This document shows positions 8,908-17,298 of a stretch of 39,899 bases of DNA, in pieces. The DNA is from Prevotella micans DSM 21469 = JCM 16134 (GTDB taxonomy: Bacteria; Bacteroidota; Bacteroidia; Bacteroidales; Bacteroidaceae). The translations under genes and the position numbers were made by a program. Position 1 is the first letter of the stretch, and each line of letters starts with the position of its first letter. Location: assembly GCF_000614105.1 (NCBI RefSeq), contig NZ_BAKH01000024.1:1-39899 (forward strand), given 5' to 3'. Below the pieces are notes generated by a model. That model saw only the letters and a program-made list of their open reading frames with translations, had not been told where the DNA came from and made no database searches.

Positions 8908-9039
8908 CAAAGAGGTTCACCTAAACGAGTAAAACCATCTACCTATTATCAGAAAAAGGTCTACCTATTTCGTCAAAAGGGTCTACCTTTTCAATTAAAA
9001 AGGTCTACCTTTTTTGCCGAAAAGGTAGACCCTTTTTGA
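8908..9039. repeat. 22-bp tandem array of near-palindromic units
   Basis: Six contiguous 22-bp units start at 8908, 8930, 8952, 8974, 8996 and 9018. The core AAAAGGTCTACCTTTT is itself almost a palindrome. The last unit is inverted and is the exact 17-bp reverse complement of part of unit four (AAAAGGGTCTACCTTTT). The flanks (8760-8907 and 9040-9181) hold no gene. The array lies upstream of the HU-like gene on the minus strand, mirroring the array before the HU-like gene at 2294. Confidence 0.9.
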
Positions 9040-9181
9040 AGAAACTGACAAACCTCTTCTGTAAATTTGGATATGGTTAATTAATAACCCTAATGAGAAT
9101 ATGCGGTATCTCATCCGTCCAATTGTAGATAATGTTTTCAATCTCTGTTTTCATATCTCTGATAATTTAATGGTTCATACT

Positions 9182-10456
9182 TTATGCTATTACTTTCATT
9201 CTTCGGCTTATAAGACCTCGATTAGCGTTGACAAGGTTTACTATCTGCTCGTGGTATTCAGTATTCTTGTTGCACACTCCACGACTTTGTACCACTTCCA
9301 AAGTTCGTAATGATACTTCAATGGTCTCTATTCGCTTGCCTTCAATGGTAGCCGAAAGGATAAGGGAGTCCTCCTTGAGGTAGTATGCATTAGAAAATAC
9401 GCAATGGTGCATTGATACACCTTCTTCCAAATGTTCCTGCACACTCTCCAACACGTGGACTTGGATTGTGCCGTCCGTAAAACAGATACCGAAAAACTTG
9501 GATTTGAGTTCCTTGAAACGCTTTTCATCTTCCATTGCCTTCTTTTGCTTCTGTTCTATCTCCTCCCTTTCACGCAATCTGAGAAGTTCCTCGTGTCTGC
9601 GGTCGTGTTCGCCTTTAAGGTCTGTGGGGCATAAATATTTTGGATTATGAATATCTTTACCTAATCTTCTAAGTGTATCTACATAATCACTCCAAAGAGA
9701 AATGTCTGCTATCTCATAGCCATTACGGACTGCTATCTTGTAGGACTGCCATAGTTCCTCAAAAGTCCTCCTGTTGCCAAGAAAGTAACGTAAATGGTCT
9801 GTGCTACCTGCCTTTAGCAATGTTTCCACACGGCTGTCTGTAAGTAATGCAGGAATAAACTTAGTAGGCACGATGCCATAGAAATTATCCTTAAAACCAT
9901 TTCTACGAAGTATGTCTGTAACCTTGAACTTCGGATATATGGGTGAGTAGGCAATATGTTGATAGGCTTCATTATCGTTACGGATTGCCATAGGACTATA
10001 ATAGGAAAAGGTATCAACATAGTGTCCCAATACCCTCTGTATGGCAACCACAGCTTTTCGTCCCTGCATATTCCACCAATATTGCCCAATCTCAATTATA
10101 GAAGTCTGTGCTTTATAACCTTTCTCCGTACCCACAATAAGTAGGAACATACGCAATACTTGACACTCTCCACAAGTGGTAAGTAGGGTGAAATACTGCT
10201 TCTGCTGCAACTTGCGCTCATAGGTTTCCTTGACCTGCAACTTTGCCCTGCAATGAGGGCAAGTGCAAGTTTCTCTATGTTTGTTCATTACCCAACTATG
10301 CCCACAATCCATACAAGTGGTACGACCTTTTGGCAAGCGGTAGGCAAAGTGGTCTATGCACTCACGGAATGCCCACTTGTCTTGTGTCTTGGTTATTGGG
10401 CGAAGATGCTTGCTTTGTTCCAAAACTGCCTTTTCAAATTTGTTTCTCGGTTTCAT
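9182..10456 (-). CDS. PcfJ domain-containing protein
   Basis: 424 aa. Near the N-terminus are zinc-ribbon-like cysteine pairs (TTCMDCGHSW and CTCPHCRAKL). The C-terminal third has the PcfJ signature 'GVSMHHCVFSNAYYLKEDSLILSATIEG'. PcfJ-like proteins accompany conjugative elements (named after pCF10 of Enterococcus); their role is not established. It forms an operon with PcfK (4-nt gap) and the gene at 10887. It is intact and is cargo or an accessory of the resident conjugative element. Confidence 0.85.
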   Translation of the reverse strand: MKPRNKFEKAVLEQSKHLRPITKTQDKWAFRECIDHFAYRLPKGRTTCMDCGHSWVMNKHRETCTCPHCRAKLQVKETYERKLQQKQYFTLLTTCGECQVLRMFLLIVGTEKGYKAQTSIIEIGQYWWNMQGRKAVVAIQRVLGHYVDTFSYYSPMAIRNDNEAYQHIAYSPIYPKFKVTDILRRNGFKDNFYGIVPTKFIPALLTDSRVETLLKAGSTDHLRYFLGNRRTFEELWQSYKIAVRNGYEIADISLWSDYVDTLRRLGKDIHNPKYLCPTDLKGEHDRRHEELLRLREREEIEQKQKKAMEDEKRFKELKSKFFGICFTDGTIQVHVLESVQEHLEEGVSMHHCVFSNAYYLKEDSLILSATIEGKRIETIEVSLRTLEVVQSRGVCNKNTEYHEQIVNLVNANRGLISRRMKVIA

Positions 10457-10460
10457 AGGC

Positions 10461-10880
10461 TTAAAAATCGAATAGTGATGGTTGTACTTGGGATGCTACA
10501 TTCTCGGTCTTTTTCACTCGTGCATTACGGCTCTGTAACTTGGCAAGTTCCTCACGCTGATATTGCTTAATGGCTTCCTGCCTTGCTTTGGCTTTTTCTT
10601 CCTCCGTGAGTTCTACAATGTGATTAACGGCTACTTGGCAAGAAACAGCCTTGCCGACTTCTATATCGTCCTCATCGTAGTAGTGAACAGCCATAGAGAA
10701 GATTTCATCGTCGTCGAAACCATTGCAACCGCTTTTCTTCACCTCGTTTAAGATGTAGGTTACACAATCTTCTATGTTCTTGTTAGGCTTCATCAAGTTG
10801 GGGGCAAACAAGGGGTCTGCCATAGCACGCTGATTGAGATACTCGGCTATTGTCCGTGTGAAATGTTCTGTTCCTTTCAT
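10461..10880 (-). CDS. PcfK-like family protein
   Basis: 139 aa: HFTRTIAEYLNQRAMADPLFA, 'NIEDCVTYILNEVKKSGCNGFDDDEIFSMAVHYYDEDDIEV', a charged coiled-coil stretch (TEEEKAKARQEAIKQYQREEL) and the conserved end PSLFDF. This matches the PcfK-like proteins found immediately upstream of pcfJ in Bacteroidales conjugative elements. Function unproven. Gap of 6 nt to the upstream gene and 4 nt to pcfJ. Confidence 0.88.
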   Translation of the reverse strand: MKGTEHFTRTIAEYLNQRAMADPLFAPNLMKPNKNIEDCVTYILNEVKKSGCNGFDDDEIFSMAVHYYDEDDIEVGKAVSCQVAVNHIVELTEEEKAKARQEAIKQYQREELAKLQSRNARVKKTENVASQVQPSLFDF

Positions 10881-10886
10881 AGTTCT

Positions 10887-11318
10887 TTAATATTTAGGAA
10901 TTTCTACAATTTGATTGATACGTCCATATAGGTAGGCTCTTAGGCTTGTTCTGTCGGGTGCGTAATACTCTGTCCATTGTCCGTACTGATTGACAAGGTA
11001 TTTCTTCAGTACATCAAAGAAGTCAAAGCGATAGCCTTGCAGTGGAACGGCTGTGCGGAAATAGGTGTTTGAGTTCACCGCTTCACATAGCCAATTCTTT
11101 TCCTCACGGCTCATACGCTCGCCACAATAGAGTTTCACACGTAGGAGATATACTTTGCTATTACAAAGGCTCTCCAAAGAGGGTACGTCCCATTGTACAA
11201 ACTTAATTGCCAACACTTGCTCACTTTTTTCAGCCACAGGGTTAATGCGGTAATGAGAGGAGGAGCTATATCCTTTTCTGTTCATCGAAGATGTTGTATT
11301 TACTTTTTGCTTATCCAT
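10887..11318 (-). CDS. Hypothetical protein, first gene of the pcfK-pcfJ operon
   Basis: 143 aa from the ATG at 11318 (MDKQKVNTTSSMNRKGYSSS); an open frame extends upstream but lies in the conserved non-coding block. The body is aromatic and basic (VYLLRVKLYCGERMSREEKNWLCEAV, YRFDFFDVLKKYLVNQYGQWTEYYAPDRTSLRAYLYGRINQIV). I recognise it only as a conserved companion of PcfK/PcfJ; no catalytic motif is visible. Confidence 0.7.
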   Translation of the reverse strand: MDKQKVNTTSSMNRKGYSSSSHYRINPVAEKSEQVLAIKFVQWDVPSLESLCNSKVYLLRVKLYCGERMSREEKNWLCEAVNSNTYFRTAVPLQGYRFDFFDVLKKYLVNQYGQWTEYYAPDRTSLRAYLYGRINQIVEIPKY

Positions 11319-11530
11319 AGCGACATTTTTTTTATGCGTCCAAAGATCGGAGTATGCTGATTCCTTTTTGTAGCAAAATAGAGGTAGCGGGGCGGGCTTG
11401 CACAAGGTTTTGGCGGAAAATACAACCCGTAGGTGTGGAGATTTTCCAGACAAACCAAGCGGCACAGACCTTGAGAAAGCCACAAGCCCCGTACTACCTT
11501 TGCGGATAAAAAGGGAACAGCATCCGTTTC
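11319..11530. promoter_or_regulatory. Conserved non-coding block R1 (similar to 28295-28490)
   Basis: This stretch shares ordered blocks with 28295-28490: a T-run followed by TATGCGTC; 'AAGGTTTT.CGGCG.AAATAC'; 'GTGTGGAGATT'; and 'CTACCTTTGC.G'. In both copies the plus strand has TACCTTTG (11495-11502 here), a TAnnTTTG box, and the minus strand leads into the start of a gene. I infer a shared divergent control region, possibly with a small RNA on the plus strand ending at the hairpin 11600-11632. Confidence 0.5.
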
Positions 11531-11599
11531 CTTGTCATCGCATATCGTGGAGCATTGGAAAAGAAGCAAAAGTGCAACGCTCGTAGTGGAAAATAGAAA

Positions 11600-11632
11600 A
11601 GGTGGCTATCTCAAAATGCGAGATAACCACCT
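11600..11632. terminator. Hairpin with 13-bp stem
   Basis: AGGTGGCTATCTC (11600-11612) pairs with GAGATAACCACCT (11620-11632) with one mismatch and a 7-nt loop. It could end the minus-strand transcript of the membrane-protein gene or a plus-strand transcript from 11495. It lacks a strong T tract on either side. Confidence 0.6.
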
Positions 11633-11661
11633 AATGAAATAAAATGAGAGAGCTGTGCTTC

Positions 11662-11994
11662 TCAAAGCACGCATAGCAGGATGGCACAGAGTATCGCCAG
11701 CCAGAAGAGAATGCTCAGTAGCGTAAATGTCACTTTTAGTATTACCCTGACTATAAAGCGTAGTATCAGAAAACCTACAATGACAGAGATGGCAGTTACG
11801 ACTTGCGGTGTTACTATCTTCGAGATAAGCCAAATGGCACCGATAACGATGGAAAGCAGGATGGCGAGTTCGATGAAGCGTATCCAAGAGAAGCGGCGGA
11901 CTTACTTGGGAGAAGTCGGCTGCTGCTTGACATTATTGGTTTTGTTCGATGTGTCTGCCTTGATGAAGGCAGGTGTGTGAACGTCTTGATTCAT
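11662..11994 (-). pseudogene. Small membrane protein of the conjugative element, in-frame stop
   Basis: Reading from the ATG at 11994 (an in-frame ATG at 12009 is also possible) gives MNQDVHTPAFIKADTSNKTN and continues to SPK, then TAA at 11904-11902. The same frame then continues as VRRFSWIRFIELAILLSIVI, a hydrophobic stretch with two to three membrane helices (VVTAISVIVGFLILRFIV; TLLSILFWLAILCAILLCVL), to TGA at 11662. It looks like one ~110-aa membrane protein with a nonsense codon at position 31. No good start follows the stop. Function unknown. Confidence 0.6.
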
Positions 11995-12148
11995 GATGAT
12001 TGTATTCATATCGGAGCTTTTAATAGTTCAAGAGCAATAACAAGATGCGCAGGCTACACAAAGACAAGTGTTGGTACAAACTCTTGGCGTGTGGAGCGGA
12101 GCGTTTATCTTGGCTCTTGACACTACAAAAACTCCCGATGGTGTTACA

Positions 12149-12613
12149 TCAAGTCATGTTCTCACTATCGACTGTTGGCAGACCATTGATCTCGATAAGC
12201 AGAACTATTGTCCCTGTCAGTTCGGTGTAGAGTTTCTCATACTCTGGACTTGCACCAAAGTCGTCTGTCAGTTCGTACTTATTGAAAACGCTTTGCACAG
12301 CCTTATTCTTCAGAAGCATTGGTGTTAGTCTTTCAGGAAGAGGAGAAGGGAGTTCTTTCTCGAACTCATTCTCCAAGACAGACACAAGCGTGTCATACTT
12401 GGAAAAATGCAAATCTTGGTATAATACTTCGCTTGCCATTACCTCTGCTTCGGGATGCGAGAAGCCTTGTGCCACTGCATCACAATAGGTAGTAAGGGAT
12501 TCATCAGCTCTTGTCGTTATGAATGAGTTGTCACTCATCATTTCTGGGAAATGCTCACCAAGATAAGTCTCTAACTTCAATCGGAAGTAGGACGGTTCTT
12601 TCTTTGTTTCCAT
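12149..12613 (-). CDS. DUF1896 domain-containing protein
   Basis: 154 aa. PSYFRLKLETYLGEHFPEM, 'FITTRADESLTTYCDAVAQG', 'VLYQDLHFSKYDTLVSVLENEF' and 'PEYEKLYTELTGTIVLLIE' match DUF1896, a small helical protein family almost confined to Bacteroidetes conjugative elements. Function unknown. It lies just downstream of the resident integrase C-terminus on the same strand (38 nt apart). The 12010-12148 gap holds nothing I can call. Confidence 0.82.
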   Translation of the reverse strand: METKKEPSYFRLKLETYLGEHFPEMMSDNSFITTRADESLTTYCDAVAQGFSHPEAEVMASEVLYQDLHFSKYDTLVSVLENEFEKELPSPLPERLTPMLLKNKAVQSVFNKYELTDDFGASPEYEKLYTELTGTIVLLIEINGLPTVDSENMT

Positions 12614-12650
12614 AATCTTCTTTCTATTTTAGAGTTATTACATTATCATA

Positions 12651-12860
12651 TTACATACCCATAGCCGTATTGAACTTGCCAAGCTTGCCAGCCAGTTCTT
12701 CCATATCATGCTCTATCTTCTTGTTCGTGATACGTGCGTAGATTTGGGTTGTTTTTAGGTTGGTGTGCCCCAGCATCTTCGACACACTTTCCATCGGAAC
12801 GCCCTTGCTCAGTGACATTGTAGCAAATGTATGGCGAGCCATGTGGAAAATACCTACCAT
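12651..12860 (-). pseudogene. C-terminal end of a split tyrosine integrase
   Basis: The readable part starts at F-HMARHTFATMSLSKG and covers catalytic box II: HxxR within HMARH, GHTNLKTTQIYARI with the tyrosine nucleophile, and the tail KKIEHDMEELAGKLGKFNTA. The whole N-terminal and catalytic first half is missing here. It is found on the same strand at 34350-35393, which stops at LTFHMARH. Together they would make a normal integrase of about 410 aa. The first four codons here (MVGI) come from the inserted element. Confidence 0.85.
12830..12849. repeat. Left copy of the insertion-site repeat (att-like)
   Basis: TATGGCGAGCCAT (12830-12842), one mismatch, then TGGAAA (12844-12849). The same arrangement occurs at 34349-34368. 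It encodes FHMARH of the split integrase on the minus strand. It is probably the crossover/core site of the element between the two copies. Confidence 0.7.
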
Positions 12861-13106
12861 TTGAGAATTTGGAAGAATATAGAGAATAAACCGATAACGT
12901 GTTGTGAATTAGTCGATTTTCTATATTCTGCGAGTATGATAGGAAAGCAGTTCAACACGGAATATTGAATCCTTTCGGTTACCATACCGTTATCCGTTGG
13001 TTTCCCTAGTGTGGTGAGGTAACGGAAAAGGAAAGGTTTTTCTGACATGGGTTCTATCTCACTGTTACACAACGTTTTGCTTATCAAAGAACGCTTTAAC
13101 AACGGG

Positions 13107-13114
13107 TAATTTTG
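13107..13114 (+). promoter_or_regulatory. -7 box (TAATTTTG) for tandem integrases
   Basis: TAATTTTG fits TAnnTTTG 19 nt before the ATG at 13133. The preceding 250 bp, next to the element end, has imperfect GGTTACC/GGTAACG dyads that may be recombinase sites. Confidence 0.5.
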
Positions 13115-13132
13115 CCCATAAAATTAAAGCGT

Positions 13133-14362
13133 ATGAAAATAGAAAAATTCAAGGTGTTGCTCTACCTCAAAAAGAGCAGGTTGGACAAGTCGGGCAAAGC
13201 GCCCATTATGGGACGTATCACCGTCAATCGTTCGATGGTGCAATTCAGTTGCAAAATCTCCTGCACATCCGACCTGTGGAATCCTCGTGAAAGCCGTCTG
13301 AAAGGTAAGAGCCATGAAGCCGTGGAGACCAATGCGAAGCTGGACAAGCTGATGCTCTCCATCCATACGGCATTCGATACCTTGGTGGAACGTAAGGTCG
13401 ATTTTGATGCAGAAGGCGTCAAGAATCTGTTTCAAGGAAGTCTCGGAACACAGATGACCCTGTTGGAGATGACGGACATTGTCTGCGAGGATTTGAGGAA
13501 GCGCATCGGGATAGACCGTGCAAAGGGAACTTATCCTGCCTATATCTATACCCGGAGAACCTTGGCAGAGTTCATCGAAAAGGAGTTTCGCACCAAAGAT
13601 GTTGCTTTCGGTCAGATGACGGAGCAGTTTATCCACGATTACCAGAGTTTCATCTTGGACGAGAAAGGACTTGCCATAGATACCTGCCGGCACTATCTGG
13701 CTATCGTCAAGAAAGTATGCCGAAAAGCCTATAAGGACGGTTATGCCGACAGATGCTTCTTCGCCCACTTCAGTCTTCCCCAACCAAAGGAGAAAACGCC
13801 GAAAGCCCTAAGCCGAGAATCCGTCGAGAAAATCCGTGACTTAGTAATCCCCGAAAATCGCGCCTCCCATATCTTGGCAAGAGATCTCTTTCTCTTTGCC
13901 TGCTATACGGGAACAGCCTACGCCGATGCCGTTTCCGTTACACGTGACAATCTGTTCACGGATGAGAATGGCGGGCTGTGGCTTAAATACCGCCGCAAGA
14001 AAAACGAGCTTCGTGCCTGTGTCAAGCTGCTGCCCGAAGCCCTTGACCTGATAGAGAAGTACAGGGATGATGCTCGTCCGACACTCTTTCCCATGCTGTA
14101 CCATCCCAATCTACGCCGTCTGATGAAAAGCCTTGCGGTTCTTGCGGGCATCAAGGAAGACCTGACCTACCATGCCGGCAGGCACTCGTTTGCATCGCTG
14201 ATTACCTTGGAAGCCGGCGTTCCTATCGAGACCATCTGCAAGATGCTGGGGCATTCCAACCTGCAAACTACTCAGGTCTATGCGAAGGTTACGCCCAAGA
14301 AGCTTTTCGAGGATATGGACAAATACATCGAAGCGACAAAGGATTTGAAACTCATATTATAA
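13133..14362 (+). CDS. Tyrosine site-specific recombinase (first of tandem pair)
   Basis: About 409 aa from the ATG at 13133 (MKIEKFKVLLYLKKSRLDKSG). An N-terminal arm-binding region and SAM-like core-binding domain precede the catalytic domain: 'LFACYTGTAYADAVSV' (box I), 'LTYHAGRHSFASLITLEAGV' (HxxR) and 'MLGHSNLQTTQVYAKV' with the tyrosine nucleophile. Box I lacks the usual Arg and has TGTAYAD, as in many Bacteroidetes integrases. It is followed after 25 nt by a second integrase; paired integrases probably act together on this element. Intact. Confidence 0.9.
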   Translation: MKIEKFKVLLYLKKSRLDKSGKAPIMGRITVNRSMVQFSCKISCTSDLWNPRESRLKGKSHEAVETNAKLDKLMLSIHTAFDTLVERKVDFDAEGVKNLFQGSLGTQMTLLEMTDIVCEDLRKRIGIDRAKGTYPAYIYTRRTLAEFIEKEFRTKDVAFGQMTEQFIHDYQSFILDEKGLAIDTCRHYLAIVKKVCRKAYKDGYADRCFFAHFSLPQPKEKTPKALSRESVEKIRDLVIPENRASHILARDLFLFACYTGTAYADAVSVTRDNLFTDENGGLWLKYRRKKNELRACVKLLPEALDLIEKYRDDARPTLFPMLYHPNLRRLMKSLAVLAGIKEDLTYHAGRHSFASLITLEAGVPIETICKMLGHSNLQTTQVYAKVTPKKLFEDMDKYIEATKDLKLIL

Positions 14363-14387
14363 ACACCCCATAGATAACAAACGAATT

Positions 14388-15590
14388 ATGCGTAGCACAT
14401 TTTCTTTACTACTCTATATCAATCGCAACAAGGTACGTGTGGATGGTACAACTTCCGTACTTTGCCGAATCTCCATCGACGGGAAAAGCACGACGATAAC
14501 CACGGGTATTACTTGCAATCCCAAACAATGGAATGCAAAAAAAGCAGAGACCGCGGACGTGCGGACGAACAACCGCCTGAAAGAGTTTCGAAAGTATGCG
14601 GAGCGGCTCTATGATGAAATGCTCAAAGAGCAGGGTGTGGTCAGTGCCGAACTATTGAAAAACAGGATAGCAGGTCAGGCGGTCATTCCTACCCATTTGC
14701 TCCAAATGGGAGAAAGGGAACGGGAACGCCTTGCCGTCCGTTCCAAGGAAATCGACTCCACTTCGACCTACAGGAGTTCTCGGTATTACCAGAGCTATAT
14801 CCGTGAGTTCTTGGACTCGAAAGGCAAGGCGGACATTGCCTTTTCGGACATCACCGAGGAATTCGGACGGGAATATAAGGTATACCTGAAGCGGTACAAG
14901 AACTTCGGGGCATCGCAGACCAACCATTGCCTTTGTTGGCTGAACAGACTGATATATCTTGCCGTAGACCATGAGATTATCCGTGCCAATCCTTTGGAAG
15001 AGTTGGAGTATGAGAAGAAACCGCCCTCCAAACGAATGCACATCAGCAAAGCGGAACTCAAACAACTGCTAGAACTGAAACTGCCCGCCAATGACCCATT
15101 GAAGGAATTGGCTCGCAGGACTTTTATCTTCTCCTGTTTTACGGGACTTGCCTATGTCGATACACAATTGCTTTATCCGCACCATATCGGGCGGACTGCC
15201 GACGATAGAAGATACATTCGCATCAACCGTAAGAAGACGAAAGTAGAGTCATTCATTCCCCTGCATCCGATAGCGGAGCAGATACTTGATTTATACAATA
15301 CGACTGATGACACGCAGCCGGTCTTTCCATTGCCGAGCAGAGATATGATGTGGTTTGAGATACACGAACTCGGTGTCATTATCGGACGGAAAGAGAATCT
15401 GTCCTACCATCAAGCCCGGCACAGCTTCGGATCGTTCTTGATTTCCGAGGGAGTTTGTACGGAGAGCATTGCCAAGATGATGGGACACGCATCCATTACC
15501 AGCACGCAGACCTATGCGAGGATTTCCGAGAAAAAGATTGCGGAGGATATGGATAGGTTAATCGAAAGAAGAAAAAGCAATGAATATTGA
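14388..15590 (+). CDS. Tyrosine site-specific recombinase (second of tandem pair)
   Basis: 400 aa: MRSTFSLLLYINRNKVRVDG, core-binding domain near 120-220, then box I FSCFTGLAYVDTQLL, 'LSYHQARHSFGSFLISEGV' and 'MMGHASITSTQTYARI' with the catalytic Tyr. It is distinct from the first integrase and from the split resident integrase. It is presumably co-transcribed with the first, and the next ORF starts 6 nt after its stop. Confidence 0.9.
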   Translation: MRSTFSLLLYINRNKVRVDGTTSVLCRISIDGKSTTITTGITCNPKQWNAKKAETADVRTNNRLKEFRKYAERLYDEMLKEQGVVSAELLKNRIAGQAVIPTHLLQMGERERERLAVRSKEIDSTSTYRSSRYYQSYIREFLDSKGKADIAFSDITEEFGREYKVYLKRYKNFGASQTNHCLCWLNRLIYLAVDHEIIRANPLEELEYEKKPPSKRMHISKAELKQLLELKLPANDPLKELARRTFIFSCFTGLAYVDTQLLYPHHIGRTADDRRYIRINRKKTKVESFIPLHPIAEQILDLYNTTDDTQPVFPLPSRDMMWFEIHELGVIIGRKENLSYHQARHSFGSFLISEGVCTESIAKMMGHASITSTQTYARISEKKIAEDMDRLIERRKSNEY

Positions 15591-15596
15591 ATTACT

Positions 15597-15959
15597 ATGA
15601 AAAGAGAATTCATAACCATTGAGGAGAATGGGAACGTACACGTTCCTACGACTTCCATTTGGATGTCGGCTTGCGAAATAGCCGATTTATTCGGCGTATT
15701 CTCCGGCAAAGTAAACAGCCACATCAAGTCTATCTTCAAAGAAGGATTACTCAGAGAAGATGAGGTGATGCAAACGCTATTGTTTAAGGGTGGTGCAGTG
15801 GATTTATATAATATTGAAATGATAACGATGCTGTCATTTCGTTTTGCTTCTCCACAAGCCAAAAGTTTCCGTAAATGGATAATCAGAAGACTGACCGAAA
15901 AGAAGAGAACAAGTCCTCCGCTACTTGTGTGTTATGGCAAAGGTGGATGGTACAGTTGA
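15597..15959 (+). CDS. RhuM-like / DNA-binding accessory ORF of the integrase operon
   Basis: 120 aa: MKREFITIEENGNVHVPTTS, then 'WMSACEIADLFGVFSGKVNSHIKSIFKEGLLREDEV' resembling a helix-turn-helix, and 'VDLYNIEMITMLSFRFASPQAKSFRKWIIRRL', a pattern shared with RhuM-type and phage antirepressor N-termini. It follows two integrases directly, so an accessory or regulatory role is likely. An IS256-family element is inserted exactly at its stop codon (the TSD contains the TGA); the original stop is preserved. Confidence 0.6.
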   Translation: MKREFITIEENGNVHVPTTSIWMSACEIADLFGVFSGKVNSHIKSIFKEGLLREDEVMQTLLFKGGAVDLYNIEMITMLSFRFASPQAKSFRKWIIRRLTEKKRTSPPLLVCYGKGGWYS

Positions 15960-16002
15960 ATATGGATACTGTCCTAAAAAAGTGTGTAAGCCCCATAGCT
16001 CT

Positions 16003-16010
16003 TAACTTTG
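16003..16010 (+). promoter_or_regulatory. -7 box (TAACTTTG) for transposase
   Basis: TAACTTTG fits TAnnTTTG and lies 29 nt before the transposase ATG, just inside the left inverted repeat. Confidence 0.55.
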
Positions 16011-16038
16011 TGGTAACAAGAAAAACAAACTAAGAACA

Positions 16039-17190
16039 ATGGAGCTTACAACATCACAAAAGTCGGCATTTATTTCGGAAATGCTATCATCGGAGTCAGG
16101 TATTAACGAACTTATTCGTATATTATTGAACACCTTCTCCAAGCAAGAACGTTCTCTTTTTGTCCAAGAGCATAAAGGAGAACAGTGCAATGGTTTCCGT
16201 CCCCGTCGATGGCGGGGCTATGGATGTAGCTTTGAGCTTCGCATTCCACGTACTCGTTCAGGGAGTTTCGAGCCCCTAATTTTGGGCATTCTTTCGCATC
16301 AAGAAAGCGAACGCGCCCTTCTCCTCCATGAACTTTATACGCGAGGACTTTCGTGCGAAGATATTGGCGCCGTGTGCGAACGCCTCTATGGTCATCACTA
16401 TAGTAAACAGCAAGTTAGCTTCCTGTCCAACACGAGTAAGGCAGAGATCTACAAGTGGTTAGAACGCCAATTGTCTCCTCACTATTTGGCAGTGTACATT
16501 GATGCAACGTTTGCCTTTACTCGGCGAGAGGATAGTGTCTCTAAGGAGGCTTACTACACGATGCTCGGTCTACTTCCTGATGGTAGTCGCGAGGTGCTTT
16601 GTGTGGTGAATCATCCCACAGAGGGAGCGTTGAATTGGGAGATGGAGTTGAAAGCACTCAAAACTCGGGGCGTGGAACGGATAGATCTGATTATCTCAGA
16701 TGCCTTACAGGGTATTGAACGCGCTATTTGCTCGGCTTTCCCTCAGTCAGCTCATCAGTTATGTGTTGTCCATTTCAAACGACAAGCCCTTAATGTTGTG
16801 TCTAAAAGGGATAAAGCTCAGATGACACAGGAGTTGGATGAGTTATTCCCTATTCGAGATATAGGACTTACTCCCATCAAGGCATTTGAGAAATTGTGTA
16901 CATTTGCAGAGCGTTGGGGTAAGAGTTACAGGAGTTTCCTCTCTCTGTCTTCCCCTCGCAATATAGGCTACTTCACCTATCTGAGATTCCCAGAAGAAGT
17001 TCGTCGTATGATTTACTCCACGACCTGGGTGGAGCGCCTCAATCGCAGCTATAAGCGTACGTTACGTATGCGCGGAGCTTTACCCTCGGCTGGTGCCGTC
17101 GTATTCCTTTTAGGATCTGTTGCCCGAGAGATGACAGAAAGGACTTATGCTAGGAGGTTGCCCTACTTCCAAGAGCGGAGTATCAAATAA
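16039..17190 (+). CDS. IS256-family transposase
   Basis: 383 aa, full length. It has the mutator-type DDE triad: D155 in AVYIDATFAF, D221 in LIISDALQGIERAI, and E332 in TTWVERLNRSYKR, plus the insertion-domain Cys-x2-His (LCVVHFKRQ). The N-terminus carries a helical DNA-binding region (LLHELYTRGLSCEDIGAVCE). It catalyses copy-out/paste-in transposition of the surrounding element. No frameshift, so the IS may still be active. Confidence 0.95.
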   Translation: MELTTSQKSAFISEMLSSESGINELIRILLNTFSKQERSLFVQEHKGEQCNGFRPRRWRGYGCSFELRIPRTRSGSFEPLILGILSHQESERALLLHELYTRGLSCEDIGAVCERLYGHHYSKQQVSFLSNTSKAEIYKWLERQLSPHYLAVYIDATFAFTRREDSVSKEAYYTMLGLLPDGSREVLCVVNHPTEGALNWEMELKALKTRGVERIDLIISDALQGIERAICSAFPQSAHQLCVVHFKRQALNVVSKRDKAQMTQELDELFPIRDIGLTPIKAFEKLCTFAERWGKSYRSFLSLSSPRNIGYFTYLRFPEEVRRMIYSTTWVERLNRSYKRTLRMRGALPSAGAVVFLLGSVAREMTERTYARRLPYFQERSIK

Positions 17191-17217
17191 ATGGATAATA
17201 ACAAGAAAACCACAAAG

Positions 17218-17251
17218 TTTTTACCACAGGGGCATGCCCCTGTGGTAAAAA
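17218..17251. terminator. Perfect 34-bp palindrome at IS 3' end
   Basis: TTTTTACCACAGGGGCA is followed directly by its exact complement. It lies between the transposase stop and the right inverted repeat and can terminate transcription in both directions, insulating the transposase. Confidence 0.75.
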
Positions 17252-17298
17252 AGCAACAACTACGCTTACACACTTTTTCGGACACTACCTGAATATGA

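Larger units (their letters stand above)
15965..17289 (+). mobile_element. IS256-family insertion sequence with 8-bp target duplication
   Basis: Left end GATACTGTCC(T)A6GTGTGTAAGC and right end (reverse complement) GGTAGTGTCC(G)A5GTGTGTAAGC form imperfect terminal inverted repeats of about 27 bp. The flanking TGAATATG occurs at 15957-15964 and 17290-17297, the 8-bp target duplication usual for IS256 elements. One transposase gene fills the element. It splits the RhuM-like ORF from its terminator at 17299. Confidence 0.88.

Noticed and set aside
8908..9039. CRISPR-like array
   Set aside because: Units are contiguous and degenerate with no unique spacers, and no cas genes are present.
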